From Nocardia grenadensis NBRC 108939 (lineage in GTDB: Bacteria > Actinomycetota > Actinomycetes > Mycobacteriales > Mycobacteriaceae): 64,000 nucleotides of DNA. The notes beneath the pieces were generated by a model that was given only the letters and a program-made list of their open reading frames with translations, was not told where the DNA came from and did not search any database. Shown here piece after piece: positions 9,566 to 18,550 of the stretch; the first letter of the stretch is position 1; each line of letters begins with the position of its first letter. The position numbers were made by a program, and so were the translations under genes. The stretch is taken from positions 124,001 to 188,000 of the forward strand of contig NZ_BDCJ01000006.1 in the NCBI RefSeq assembly GCF_001613445.1, in the 5' to 3' direction.

Positions 9566-10060
9566 GTGAGGTTGATCGACAGCGACGGATACGGTGTGGA
9601 ACTCTCTGTTGCCGGATACCAATTTCCGGACCACATCGATCCGCGAATCCGGTACAGCTGGCTGGTGATCGCCGGTACCGCGAATTGCCCCGACGGGAAC
9701 TGGTCCTTCCGCTGGCAGGCGCTGAGCCTGGACGACACGGTCGAGTTGGCGGACTGGTTGGGCCGGATCGCGGCCGAGGCGGAACCGGCCGGCGCGTCGA
9801 CCGACGGTCCCGCCCGGCTGGCCTTCACCGAACCCGATCTGAGTTTCACGGCCACCCGTACCGGCGGTGAGATCGAATTGCGGATCGGCCTGGATCTGGA
9901 GTTCTCCCCGCCCTGGGACCGGCGGGCCACCGCGGGCTCGCCGTACATCGTCACGGCCCGGCTCGCGGCCGCCGATATCGCCACGGCCGCCAAGGACCTG
10001 GGCGCCGAGGTCGACAGTTACCTCCCGCCCGGTGGCAGCCTGCTCGGTCGTGCCCGCTGA
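9566..10060 (+). CDS. WapI-like immunity family protein, unknown function
   Basis: The 164-residue soluble protein has no signal peptide or membrane segment. The pattern VAGYQFP, SWLVIAG, NWSFRWQALSLDD and ELADWLGRI is that of the WapI immunity-protein family, which includes both toxin-immunity partners and orphans. No toxin gene is nearby, so an immunity role is not supported. The GTG at 9566 lacks a strong ribosome-binding site. Base composition is like its neighbours. Confidence 0.7.
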   Translation: MRLIDSDGYGVELSVAGYQFPDHIDPRIRYSWLVIAGTANCPDGNWSFRWQALSLDDTVELADWLGRIAAEAEPAGASTDGPARLAFTEPDLSFTATRTGGEIELRIGLDLEFSPPWDRRATAGSPYIVTARLAAADIATAAKDLGAEVDSYLPPGGSLLGRAR

Positions 10061-10396
10061 GCGGTGCGCACGGGTCGCGTTCCCGGCGCCGCCACGGGTG
10101 ATATCGCCCACGTTGCGCCGGGCGGCGCGCGGGGCTTATGGACGAGGCGGCCCGGGCCGCACCGCAGATGTCCGTGGCGAGGCCCGCAGTAGTCCGGCTC
10201 TCCCCCGTTTCAGCAGGTGAAAGGGGGGTTAACTGGGCGTGAAGGTTTGCTGGGCCGCTCGACGGCGGGCTGCGGGCCCCGGTAAGGGACGTTCCGGGCC
10301 CGCTTGCTACCCGAGTGCTGATCCGGTGACGCGCGAGCGTGACACACCCGTAGAATGTCGAGTGCCCCCCACACCCGCCCGACCAGGGAGCGCACG
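10061..10396. other. Intergenic region before purF
   Basis: This 336-base gap holds no convincing gene. It contains a hairpin with one bulge (GCGGGCCCCGG at 10272-10282 with CCGGGCCCGC at 10294-10303), possibly a terminator for the upstream gene or part of purF control, and the purF -10 element at 10351-10356. Confidence 0.6.
10351..10356 (+). promoter_or_regulatory. purF -10 element (TAGAAT)
   Basis: TAGAAT is a strong actinobacterial -10 hexamer. It overlaps an in-frame ATG at 10355, so transcription should begin after that codon and the GTG at 10397 should be the true purF start. Confidence 0.65.
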
Positions 10397-11986
10397 GTGA
10401 CCCACGCCGACCAACCGGCAGTCAGCAATCCCACCGCAACCGATGAGACCGAGAATCCGCCCCGCGAGGAATGCGGAGTCTTCGGAGTCTGGGCCCCGGG
10501 TGAGGACGTGGCCAAACTCACCTATTACGGCCTCTATGCCCTGCAGCACCGCGGCCAGGAAGCCGCGGGTATCGCGGTCTCCGACGGCTCCCAGGTGCTG
10601 GTCTTCAAGGATCTCGGCCTGGTCAGCCAGGTGTTCGACGAGCAGACCCTGGCCGCCATGCCGGGCCACGTCGCCGTCGGCCACTGCCGCTACTCCACCA
10701 CCGGAGCCACCACTTGGGAGAACGCCCAGCCGATCTTCCGCACCACCGCCGTCGGTTCCGGGCTCGCGCTCGGCCACAACGGCAATCTCGTCAATACCGC
10801 CGAATTGGCCGACCGGGCACGTGAACTGGGTCTGGTCGCCGGCCCCGGCCGCCCCGGCGCCGTCTCGGCGACCTCCGACTCCGATGTGATGACCGCGCTG
10901 CTCGCGCATGCCTCCGCGGATTCGAGTATCGAGCAGGCCGCCATGGAGTTGCTGCCCACGGTGCGCGGCGCCTTCTGCCTGACCTTCATGGACGAACACA
11001 CCCTCTACGCCGCTCGCGATCCACACGGGGTCCGCCCGCTGGTGCTCGGCCGCCTCGAACGTGGCTGGGTGGTCGCCAGCGAAACCGCAGCCCTCGATAT
11101 CGTCGGCGCCTCCTTCGTCCGCGAGATCGAACCGGGCGAATTGCTCGCCATCGACGCCGACGGCGTCCGCTCCTCCCGATTCGCCAATCCCGAACCCAAG
11201 GGCTGCGTTTTCGAGTACGTGTACCTGGCCCGCCCTGACAGCACCATCTCCGGGCGCTCGGTGCACGCCACCCGCGTCGAGATCGGCCGCCGCCTCGCCG
11301 CCGAACACCCGATCGACGCGGACCTGGTGATCCCGGTCCCGGAATCCGGTACCCCCGCCGCGGTCGGCTACGCACAGGGATCCGGCGTGCCCTACGGGCA
11401 GGGCCTGATGAAGAACGCCTACGTCGGCCGCACCTTCATCCAGCCCAGCCAGACCATCCGCCAGCTCGGTATCCGGTTGAAACTCAACCCACTGCGCGAA
11501 GTGATCCGCGGCAAACGTCTCATCGTCGTCGACGATTCGATCGTCCGCGGCAACACCCAGCGCGCCCTCATCCGGATGCTGCGCGAAGCCGGCGCCCTGG
11601 AGATCCACGTCCGGATCGCCTCCCCGCCGGTGAAATGGCCGTGCTTCTACGGGATCGATTTCGCCTCCCGCGCCGAACTGGTCGCCAACAATGCCGGCAC
11701 CGACCCCGACGGAATGCCCGCCGATCCGGAGGCGATGCACGACATGGTCGAAGGCGTCCGCCGCTCCATCGGCGCCGACACCCTCGGCTACATCTCGATC
11801 GACGGCATGGTCGCCGCCACCGAACAGCCCCGCACTCGCCTGTGCTGCGCCTGTTTCGACGGGGACTACCCGATCCCGCTGCCCACCGAAGCCGCGATCG
11901 GTAAGAACCTGCTGGAATTCGGGGGTCGCTCCCAATCCCACGTCCTCACCGAGAACGTCAACGCGAGCGCCCTCAGCCGGCCGTAG
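10397..11986 (+). CDS. purF: Amidophosphoribosyltransferase PurF
   Basis: PurF makes phosphoribosylamine from PRPP and glutamine, the first committed step of purine synthesis. The 529-residue chain has a propeptide of 25 residues before Cys26 in EECGVFG, which becomes the N-terminal nucleophile after cleavage, as in the Bacillus-type enzyme. The PRPP-binding loop LIVVDDSIVRGNT is in the C-terminal half and CFYGIDF and CCACF supply further cysteines, consistent with the iron-sulfur form. The GTG at 10397 has AGGGAG six bases upstream and lies behind the -10 element that overlaps the alternative ATG at 10355. purM follows 233 bases downstream. Confidence 0.97.
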   Translation: MTHADQPAVSNPTATDETENPPREECGVFGVWAPGEDVAKLTYYGLYALQHRGQEAAGIAVSDGSQVLVFKDLGLVSQVFDEQTLAAMPGHVAVGHCRYSTTGATTWENAQPIFRTTAVGSGLALGHNGNLVNTAELADRARELGLVAGPGRPGAVSATSDSDVMTALLAHASADSSIEQAAMELLPTVRGAFCLTFMDEHTLYAARDPHGVRPLVLGRLERGWVVASETAALDIVGASFVREIEPGELLAIDADGVRSSRFANPEPKGCVFEYVYLARPDSTISGRSVHATRVEIGRRLAAEHPIDADLVIPVPESGTPAAVGYAQGSGVPYGQGLMKNAYVGRTFIQPSQTIRQLGIRLKLNPLREVIRGKRLIVVDDSIVRGNTQRALIRMLREAGALEIHVRIASPPVKWPCFYGIDFASRAELVANNAGTDPDGMPADPEAMHDMVEGVRRSIGADTLGYISIDGMVAATEQPRTRLCCACFDGDYPIPLPTEAAIGKNLLEFGGRSQSHVLTENVNASALSRP

Positions 11987-12098
11987 GGGTTCGGGTCCGC
12001 ACCCGTTTCGACGGCGGGACTCGATGGTGAAGTCACTCGGTCGCGCGCCCGGTCGTGAGGGTTAGGAGACGGCCTCGCGCGCGAAGCCGGACACGCAC

Positions 12099-12136
12099 GC
12101 CCGCTTGCGCCGTCGGAGGCGCGCCAGAAAACACAG
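12099..12136 (+). repeat. Intergenic hairpin repeat, copy 2
   Basis: GCGCC, loop GTCGGA, GGCGC is followed by CAGAAAACACAG, resembling the tail of the other copies. It lies in the 233-base gap between purF and purM, about 80 nt before purM. Its upstream flank is less conserved than in the other copies. Confidence 0.5.
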
Positions 12137-12219
12137 CCCGGCCCCCCACGCTTCGGGGCGACGCCATAAACTCTGAGCAGGCAATTATCCGCGAATTCGG
12201 TTTGGAGCTTTCCCCGACA

Positions 12220-13299
12220 ATGACTGAGCAGAACCCCACCGGTGCCGGTGCGTCCTATGCCGCAGCTGGAGTGGATATCGAGGCCGGTGACAGGGCTGTC
12301 GAGTTGTTCGCCCCGCTGGCGCGTAAGGCGAGCCGGCCCGAGGTGCAGGGCGGGATCGGTGGCTTCGCCGGGTTGTTCGCGCTGAAGAAGAGCTACCGGG
12401 AGCCGCTGCTGGCTTCGTCGACCGACGGGGTCGGTACGAAGATCGCGGTGGCCCAGGCGCTGGACAAGCATGACACGGTGGGTCTGGACCTGGTGGCCAT
12501 GGTGGTCGACGATCTGGTGGTGTGTGGGGCGGAGCCACTGTTCCTGCAGGATTACATCGCGGTCGGCAAGGTGGTTCCGGAGCGGGTGGCCGAGCTGGTG
12601 TCCGGTATCGCCGAGGGGTGCGTGCGGGCCGGTTGCGCGTTGTTGGGCGGTGAGACGGCCGAGCATCCGGGGATGATGGGTGCCCAGGATTACGATCTGT
12701 CGGCGACCGGTGTCGGTGTGGTCGAGGCCGATGATCTGCTGGGGCCCGACCGGGTGCGTCCGGGGGATGTGGTGATCGCGATGGGTTCGTCGGGTCTGCA
12801 TTCCAACGGTTACAGTCTGGCGCGCAAGGTGCTGCTGGAGATCGACCGGATGGCGTTGACCGGGCATGTGGAGGAGTTCGGCCGCACCCTCGGTGAGGAG
12901 TTGCTGGAGCCGACGCTGATCTATGCCAAGGATTGTCTGGCGTTGATCGCCGAGACCGATGTGCGGACGTTCGCGCATATCACCGGTGGTGGTCTGGCCG
13001 CGAACCTGGCTCGGGTGCTGCCGGCGGGGCTGGTGGCCGAGCTGGATCGCGGGACCTGGAATCCGGCGCCGGTGTTCAAGATGATCGCGCAGCGTGGCCG
13101 GGTGGAGCGCGTGGAGATGGAGAAGACGTTCAATATGGGCGTCGGGATGGTCGCCGTGGTCGCGCCCGAGGATGTCGATCGCGCGCTGGCAGTGCTCACC
13201 GCGCGCCATATCGAGTGCTGGACGCTGGGCAGTGTGAAGAAGGCCAAGGATGTGGATGCGCCGCGAGCGGTTCTGCTCGGGGATCATCCGCGTTTCTGA
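12220..13299 (+). CDS. purM: Phosphoribosylformylglycinamidine cyclo-ligase (AIR synthetase) PurM
   Basis: PurM closes the imidazole ring of FGAM to give AIR using ATP. The 359-residue protein starts MTEQNPTGAGASYAAAGVDI and has the conserved STDGVGTK, GLDLVAMVVDDLV, GGETAEHPGMM and HITGGGL segments. The ATG at 12220 aligns with the family start; the frame is open further upstream only as noncoding extension. It follows purF, as in mycobacteria, and is probably cotranscribed or separately driven from the hairpin-rich gap. Confidence 0.97.
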   Translation: MTEQNPTGAGASYAAAGVDIEAGDRAVELFAPLARKASRPEVQGGIGGFAGLFALKKSYREPLLASSTDGVGTKIAVAQALDKHDTVGLDLVAMVVDDLVVCGAEPLFLQDYIAVGKVVPERVAELVSGIAEGCVRAGCALLGGETAEHPGMMGAQDYDLSATGVGVVEADDLLGPDRVRPGDVVIAMGSSGLHSNGYSLARKVLLEIDRMALTGHVEEFGRTLGEELLEPTLIYAKDCLALIAETDVRTFAHITGGGLAANLARVLPAGLVAELDRGTWNPAPVFKMIAQRGRVERVEMEKTFNMGVGMVAVVAPEDVDRALAVLTARHIECWTLGSVKKAKDVDAPRAVLLGDHPRF

Positions 13300-13506
13300 T
13301 CCGCGGTCCGGCCGTCGTGATCCGGCGGCCGGATCTTCCGGATTCCATTGATGTTCTACGCGTCTGAAAGTCCGCGCGTCCTGACATTGCGATAGCGCGG
13401 TCCAGATGGTCCGCGGGTCACCGCGTAGCTATCGGCGTTCCGCAGTGGTGCACTCGGAGCGCGAGCTCCAGCGCGGTGACCGGACTTCTCGGACTCGACT
13501 TCCGCC

Positions 13507-13530
13507 CGGTGGGTGACGGATCACCCACCG
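13507..13530. terminator. Hairpin, likely purM terminator
   Basis: CGGTGGGTGA and TCACCCACCG form a perfect 10-bp stem with a 4-nt loop, without a T-run, as is common in actinobacteria. Confidence 0.55.
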
Positions 13531-13649
13531 ACTATCGGTCGGAACCGACGCGAGGATTCAGATGCGGCTCGGGTCGTACCGCCGGTTCACGTCGTCCACC
13601 GCCGGGCGAACCGGCGGGAAACGGCGCGAACCGGCGTAAACGACCGAAA

Positions 13650-13668
13650 GGGAGGCCTATGGCCTCCC
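13650..13668. terminator. Hairpin beside the DUF3073 gene end
   Basis: GGGAGGCC, loop TAT, GGCCTCCC lies 20 nt past the end of the minus-strand DUF3073 gene and could terminate it. Confidence 0.5.
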
Positions 13669-13687
13669 CCGAGCGTATGCACCCTGA

Positions 13688-13897
13688 TCAGCGGCGCCAG
13701 CTGTCGTAGTCGTCGTCCTCGTCCCACTTGGACAAGGAATTATCCGCGTCGTGCTCATCCGACAGGACGCCACCGCGTGGGGCGTTGTCGCTACCGGAAA
13801 GCTCGCGCTGAAGGCTCGCGAAGTCGGTCGACGGCGAGCTGTACTTGAGCTCGCGTGCAACCTTGGTCTGCTTTGCCTTAGCCCGGCCACGGCCCAT
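13688..13897 (-). CDS. DUF3073 small protein
   Basis: The 69-residue protein begins MGRGRAKAKQTKVARELKY, the signature of DUF3073, and ends in an acidic tail (KWDEDDDYDSWRR). The basic N-terminus suggests nucleic-acid or ribosome association but the function is unknown. The start is fixed by the family N-terminus; further upstream codons are not conserved in style. M. tuberculosis carries the equivalent (Rv0810c) next to purM in the same orientation. Confidence 0.93.
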   Translation of the reverse strand: MGRGRAKAKQTKVARELKYSSPSTDFASLQRELSGSDNAPRGGVLSDEHDADNSLSKWDEDDDYDSWRR

Positions 13898-14059
13898 GGC
13901 TGACCCCCTCGCGTCACAGCGGGGCGGCCTGGGGATTGGTGGCGGCCCCGTTCGAATTAATATCTTCCTGACAGACACTTTAGCGCGTGTCCGGCCGTCG
14001 CGCTTCCACGAGTCGGCTATCCGCTGGATCAACCGACCGGTTTGCCGATGTTTCGCCGC

Positions 14060-15025
14060 TCAGTCGCCAGGCGGGACCGATCCGGGTATGACCCGGATCA
14101 CACCAACCCGGGTCCCGCCGCCGAGCACCGGAGGGGCCGCCAGCGCCGCCAGTTCATCGGACCACCTGACGCCCATACGCCGCAGAACCGCCATGGTCAG
14201 CGGGATTCTGGCGCGGTCGGCGCCGTCGTCGATCTTGTACGCGAAGGCGCTGCCGTCGGGTAACGCTCCGGCGTGTACGCCGTCGGCGCCGACCTTGCAG
14301 ATGAGTCCGGGGACGGCGTTCATGGTCAGCAGGTCGGGACCGTTGGTGCCCGAAATCACCCGCGGGTGCGCGCGGAGCGCCGTGGCGATCCGGCGTTCGG
14401 GGGTGCCGTCGGCGGCCGTGGCCAGGGCCGCGAAGGCACGCGCCAGATTCGTCAGCGAGACCGGGACGATGGGCAGGCCGCAGCCGTCGATGCCGAGATC
14501 GGTTTCCGGCTCACCGGTCGTCTCGATGATCTGGGCCAGTACGGCTTGTTGCAGCGGGTGCCCGACATCGGTGTATCCGGCGACCGGCCAGCCATTCACC
14601 GCGCAGGTCGCCAGCATGGCCGCGTGTTTGCCCGAGCAGTTCATATACCGCTTGGCGGGTTTCTCACCGCGATACAGCACCCCGGCCCGGGTCTGCTCGT
14701 CGCCGGGCAGGTCCGGGGGACATGCCAGATCGTCCTCCCCGAATCCGAACCGCCGCAGCAATCGCTCGACCAGTTCGATGTGCTCGGGTTCGCCGGTGTG
14801 CGACGCGGTCGCGATGGCCAGTTCCGCGTCGTCGAGCGGGGTGAAACCTTGTTTGAGCAGGGTGAGTGCCTGCAGCGGTTTATTGGTGGAGCGTGGGTAG
14901 ATCGGTACGTGCACCGAACCGGCCGCGAAGGTCGGTTCGCCGTCGGGTCCGATGAGCACCACCGAGCCCCGGTGCACGCATTCCCGGAATCCCGAGCGCA
15001 CCACCTCGACCAGGTCCACGCTCAT
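14060..15025 (-). CDS. L-asparaginase II family protein
   Basis: The 321-residue protein matches the Asparaginase_II family: it starts VDLVEVVRSGFRECVHRGSVV, and has STNKPLQAL, ASHTGEPEH, NCSGKHAAML and IDGCGLP in family order. The family is proposed to hydrolyse asparagine; some members are uncharacterised. The ATG at 15025 overlaps the stop of the MOSC gene by ATGA, so the two are coupled. There is no signal peptide, so it is expected in the cytoplasm. Confidence 0.9.
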   Translation of the reverse strand: MSVDLVEVVRSGFRECVHRGSVVLIGPDGEPTFAAGSVHVPIYPRSTNKPLQALTLLKQGFTPLDDAELAIATASHTGEPEHIELVERLLRRFGFGEDDLACPPDLPGDEQTRAGVLYRGEKPAKRYMNCSGKHAAMLATCAVNGWPVAGYTDVGHPLQQAVLAQIIETTGEPETDLGIDGCGLPIVPVSLTNLARAFAALATAADGTPERRIATALRAHPRVISGTNGPDLLTMNAVPGLICKVGADGVHAGALPDGSAFAYKIDDGADRARIPLTMAVLRRMGVRWSDELAALAAPPVLGGGTRVGVIRVIPGSVPPGD

Positions 15026-15699
15026 CCGATGGTCTCCTGTTCCGGCGCCGGCTCGGCCGTGCGACGTCGCGTGTGCCGGGCGATCTGCGCGCGGATCTCG
15101 TCGGAGACGGTGGGCTCGGCGGTGAGCAATCGTTCGAGGCGCGCGGGGTCTGCGCCGGTGAAGACATCGCGGACGGTGATGCCGTGCTCGGGTACGTGGA
15201 CGAATTCGACCGGGTCGCCGGCGCCCACCTCGCCCTCGGTGAGGACCCGGAAATAGCATCCGGTGTTCGCCCGCAGGGCGAACCGGCGCACCCACTGCTG
15301 TTCCCCCGACCAGTGCCCGAAGGTGGCGCACGGCACTCGGGGCGCGCTGACCTCCAGTAGTGCGTCGCCGACGCGGCAGCGCGCGCCGAGTACAGCGTCG
15401 CTGAGTGGCAGCCCGGAGATCCGCAGGTTCTCCCCGAACCAGCCCGGTCCGAGGGTGCGGCCGAGTTCGGCAGACCAGGTCCGGGCGTCTTCTTCGGCGT
15501 AGCCGTACACCGCCTGGTGGACGCCGCCGTGGTCGCGGGTGTCGCACACGTGATCACCGTCGAGCCCGAGTCGTCCGGCCCGCACCCGGCCGGGGACCGG
15601 GCGCTTGTCGATCGCGCTGCGCCCTACCCGGCCGGGTACCTCCAGGTCGGCATGGACCACACAGGCGGCCAGTACCCGACCGATGGCACCGACGTGCAC
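15022..15699 (-). CDS. MOSC-domain protein
   Basis: The 225-residue protein is a single MOSC (molybdenum cofactor sulfurase C-terminal) domain, resembling YiiM: note DHGGVHQAVYGYAEED, GWFGENLRISG and VPCATF with the conserved cysteine thought to carry sulfur or bind Moco. Related enzymes detoxify N-hydroxylated compounds. The GTG at 15699 has GAGGAG just upstream, so it is preferred to the ATG at 15744. It is cotranscribed with the asparaginase-like gene and follows the YgfZ gene by 34 bases. Confidence 0.88.
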   Translation of the reverse strand: MHVGAIGRVLAACVVHADLEVPGRVGRSAIDKRPVPGRVRAGRLGLDGDHVCDTRDHGGVHQAVYGYAEEDARTWSAELGRTLGPGWFGENLRISGLPLSDAVLGARCRVGDALLEVSAPRVPCATFGHWSGEQQWVRRFALRANTGCYFRVLTEGEVGAGDPVEFVHVPEHGITVRDVFTGADPARLERLLTAEPTVSDEIRAQIARHTRRRTAEPAPEQETIG

Positions 15700-15733
15700 A
15701 GCTGTCTCCTCTCGGCTCGTCGTCCGGGGCCGA

Positions 15734-16858
15734 TCAGCGGCCACGGAGCCGTTCGACGGCGCGACGCCCGGCCTGCGGGGTGTCGTCGGCGATCACCGAA
15801 TCGGGGTCGATGGCCGCGGCGATGCCACCCACGGTCAACTGGGTGTCGGCGGGGACGGATCGCTTGATCAGGGCGAGCGCGACCGGGCCCAGCTCGTAGT
15901 GGTCGATCGTGGTGCCGAGGACGCCCACCGCGCGGTTGCCGGCGGTGACCGGTTCACCCGGGGCCGGCCGTTCATCGGCGGAGCCGTCCAGATGCAGCAG
16001 GACCAGTCGGCGCGGCGGTTTGCCGAGGTTGTGGACCCGGGCCACGGTTTCCTGGCCGCGGTAGCAACCCTTGTCCAGGTGGACGGCACCGTATTCGGCG
16101 GGTCCGCCGATCCAGTTCACCTCGTGCGGGATGGTGCGGTCGTCGGTGTCGACGCCCATCCGGGGCCGCACGGCGGCCACCCGCAAGGCCTCATAGGCCC
16201 AGGAACCGGCCGGTTCGGCACCCGCGCCGGTCAGCTCGTTCCACCGTGACATGAGCTGTTCGCGGGGCAGGATGAGATCGAAGGAGTCCGCGGTCGGCCA
16301 GGGCATCCGGCGCAGGAAACCGCCGGCCGGGACGGCGATCGCCTCGTAGGTATCGGGCAGTCGATCGATCCCGAGTACGCCGGTCAGGGTCGCGACACCC
16401 GGGCCGAGCAGGCTCACGACGGCGTGATCGGCCGCCTCCCGCGGCTGCGCATCGGCCCAGAACACCATTTTGGTGAGGAAATCCAGCAGGCCGGGACCCC
16501 GGTCGCCCTCGGTGTCGATCCACACCGTCGCGCCCAGTTCGGTGAGCACGAAATGGTGCAGTACCCGGCCGTTGAGATCGAGGTCCAGGTTCTCCGCGGA
16601 GTGGCCTTCGCCCAGGTCGGCGATGTGCTGGCTGGTAATGGTGTGCAGCCAGCTCAGCCGTTCGGCGCCGGCGACGGTGAGTACGAAACGATGCGAACGG
16701 TCCACGATGGCCACGCGTTCGATCGCGGCGCGTTGTTCGCCGAGCGGGTCGCCGTAATGCCAGGGGACGGACTCGTCCGGGGAGCCGGTCGGGGCCGCGA
16801 CGGCTCCCGGTACTGCGAGGACAGGGCTGGGTGCGGCGAGCACGGACACGGCTTCCAC
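15734..16858 (-). CDS. ygfZ: Folate-binding YgfZ-family protein
   Basis: The 374-residue protein is related to the glycine-cleavage T protein and acts in iron-sulfur cluster maintenance or repair with tetrahydrofolate. The diagnostic motif KGCYRGQE with its conserved cysteine is at about residue 257. M. tuberculosis Rv0811c is the positional equivalent. The gene heads a minus-strand run with MOSC and asparaginase-like genes and lies 60 bases after the sterol-carrier-like gene. Confidence 0.93.
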   Translation of the reverse strand: MEAVSVLAAPSPVLAVPGAVAAPTGSPDESVPWHYGDPLGEQRAAIERVAIVDRSHRFVLTVAGAERLSWLHTITSQHIADLGEGHSAENLDLDLNGRVLHHFVLTELGATVWIDTEGDRGPGLLDFLTKMVFWADAQPREAADHAVVSLLGPGVATLTGVLGIDRLPDTYEAIAVPAGGFLRRMPWPTADSFDLILPREQLMSRWNELTGAGAEPAGSWAYEALRVAAVRPRMGVDTDDRTIPHEVNWIGGPAEYGAVHLDKGCYRGQETVARVHNLGKPPRRLVLLHLDGSADERPAPGEPVTAGNRAVGVLGTTIDHYELGPVALALIKRSVPADTQLTVGGIAAAIDPDSVIADDTPQAGRRAVERLRGR

Positions 16859-16918
16859 TCTAGGAGCAGATCACCCTCTCGTGCATCAGTGGGGGTTGAC
16901 CAGGCGATTCGCCGCAGG

Positions 16919-17317
16919 TCAGGTTTCGGGGCGTACCGGGACCAGCGGCAACCAGCGGCCGATCTCGGCGGCCCGGCTACCGGAGGCGTCCACCGCGCCC
17001 GTGGCGACGGCCGCCGCGAACTCCCGCAGGCCGGTCGCCAACAGCAGCCATGTCCGCGGGTCGGTCTCCACCACGTTGGGGGGAGTGCCACGGGTGTGCC
17101 GGGGGCCTTCGACGCACTGCACGGCGACGAAGGGCGGGACCCGCACCTCCACCGAATGTCCGGGAGCGGCCGCGGCCAGGGCCTGCGCGGTCCCGCGCAC
17201 CGCTGCCGCCAGATCGGCCCGGGACGGGGCCGGATGGTTCTCGTCGAGCAGCCATTCCCGGACCGCGGTCACTGCGGCTCGCACCGCGCCGGGGTCGATT
17301 TCCGTCCGTCGCGCCAT
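16919..17317 (-). CDS. Sterol-carrier-family protein (SCP_3-like)
   Basis: The 132-residue protein matches a small actinobacterial sterol-carrier family; PGHSVEVRVPPFVAVQ and RGTPPNVVETDPRTWL are the family hallmarks. Its ligand is unknown. No signal or membrane segment is seen. It is divergent from the pabC-like gene and may head the minus-strand run with ygfZ. Confidence 0.8.
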   Translation of the reverse strand: MARRTEIDPGAVRAAVTAVREWLLDENHPAPSRADLAAAVRGTAQALAAAAPGHSVEVRVPPFVAVQCVEGPRHTRGTPPNVVETDPRTWLLLATGLREFAAAVATGAVDASGSRAAEIGRWLPLVPVRPET

Positions 17318-17467
17318 TGCCCGACCTTAGCCGGCGCGGCCGGCGTGATCGAAATGGTGGGCCCTGGGCGGATGCTGCGGTATGAGGGCCGGGAAATCGG
17401 CCGACATTATCCGGGCCGCCCGGATTTATGTCCGTCATAGTGAGCGGTGTTGGCCTACGCTCGTGCC

Positions 17468-18388
17468 ATGGTGGATCGAGTTCTTGTAACACTCGACGGC
17501 GAGGTCCGCGATGCGGATCAGCCGTTGCTGTATGCCGACGATATCGGCGTCCTGCGGGGCGACGGAATTTTCGAAACGGCTCTGGTCCGCGGTGGCACGG
17601 TCTGCGCGCTCGATTTCCATCTGGCCCGGCTACGCCGTTCCGCCCAGGCGCTCGATCTACCCGAGCCCGACCTGGCCCGGTGGCGCAGCGCGATCGAGAC
17701 CGCGGCCAAGGAATGGGGCAGCGAGCAGGAAGGGGTTATGCGCCTGGTGCTGACCCGCGGCCGGGAGAGCGCGCTCGGCAGCCCCAAGGCGGGGCTGCGC
17801 TCCGGCGAGCTGTCCGAGGCGGTTCCGGTCCCGACGACCTTCGTGATGGTCACGGAGCTGGCCGACCGGGTGGCGGCGGCGAGAACCGAGGGCGTCGCCG
17901 TGGTCACCTTGACCCGGGGTATCTCGATCGACCTCGCGCAGGCGGCGCCCTGGCAATTGCTCGGCGCGAAAACGCTCTCCTACGCGACCAATATGGCCGC
18001 GCTGCGGTTCGCCGCCCGGATGGGCGCCGACGACGTCATCTTCACCAGTACCGAGCACCGGGTACTGGAGGGTCCCCGTTCCACGGTGGTGATCGCCCGG
18101 GACAAACAGCTGATCACTCCGCCGGCGAAGAACGGTGTGCTGCCGGGAATCACCCAGCGGGCGTTGTACGCCGAGGCCGAACGCCGTGGTTACGACTGCC
18201 GTTACGAACCGCTGTTCACCGCCGACCTGTTCGACTGTGACAGCATCTGGATGCTCAGCAGTGTGACGCTCGCCGCACGGGTCAATTCCCTTGACGGCGT
18301 AAGGATGTCGGCGACGGAGTCGGTTTCGGAGATCATCGAGATGGTCGATCGCGGGATCGAACGGGCCGGGACCATCGCCGATTGGTGA
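17468..18388 (+). CDS. pabC: Aminodeoxychorismate lyase-like PLP enzyme (PabC/class IV aminotransferase)
   Basis: The 306-residue fold-type IV PLP protein would convert aminodeoxychorismate to p-aminobenzoate and pyruvate for folate synthesis. The PLP lysine lies in GAKTLSYATNM, and RGDGIFET and EGPRST are the other family motifs. The ATG at 17468 is preferred; a GTG at 17447 is in frame but has no ribosome-binding site. It matches M. tuberculosis Rv0812 in place and type. Branched-chain or D-amino-acid aminotransferase activity cannot be excluded. Confidence 0.87.
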   Translation: MVDRVLVTLDGEVRDADQPLLYADDIGVLRGDGIFETALVRGGTVCALDFHLARLRRSAQALDLPEPDLARWRSAIETAAKEWGSEQEGVMRLVLTRGRESALGSPKAGLRSGELSEAVPVPTTFVMVTELADRVAAARTEGVAVVTLTRGISIDLAQAAPWQLLGAKTLSYATNMAALRFAARMGADDVIFTSTEHRVLEGPRSTVVIARDKQLITPPAKNGVLPGITQRALYAEAERRGYDCRYEPLFTADLFDCDSIWMLSSVTLAARVNSLDGVRMSATESVSEIIEMVDRGIERAGTIADW

Positions 18389-18506
18389 TCGCGGGCACCG
18401 CCGGGTGACCGGACCGTTTCCGGTGTGACCGGGACCCGTTGCCGAGTCGTTGGTGAATCGCCGCGCATGTCGTGTCCGCCGACACATTGATCGGGCCGCG
18501 GCGGCG

Positions 18507-18534
18507 CGTAGTCTGGGTCTACGACACGTCGTAG
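18507..18534. promoter_or_regulatory. Palindromic operator candidate upstream of cydA
   Basis: CTACGAC and GTCGTAG (18519-18534, 2-nt spacer) form a perfect dyad, and an additional half-site CGTAG lies at 18507-18511. It sits just before the AGGAGG of cydA (18539-18544), where it could block transcription. The arrangement resembles BlaI/CopY-type TACGAC dyads; the actual regulator is unknown. Confidence 0.55.
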
Positions 18535-18550
18535 TAACAGGAGGCTCGGT

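Larger units (their letters stand above)
13300..13687. other. 388-base intergenic region between purM and the DUF3073 gene
   Basis: No gene is seen. The region contains a perfect 10-bp hairpin likely to end purM (13507-13530), a near-tandem 17-20 nt direct repeat beginning GCGAACCGGCG (13606-13625 and 13626-13642), and a short hairpin (13650-13668) next to the DUF3073 stop. Confidence 0.6.

Noticed and set aside
10355..10396. ATG at 10355 as purF start
   Set aside because: It overlaps a TAGAAT -10 element, and GTG 10397 has a good ribosome-binding site.
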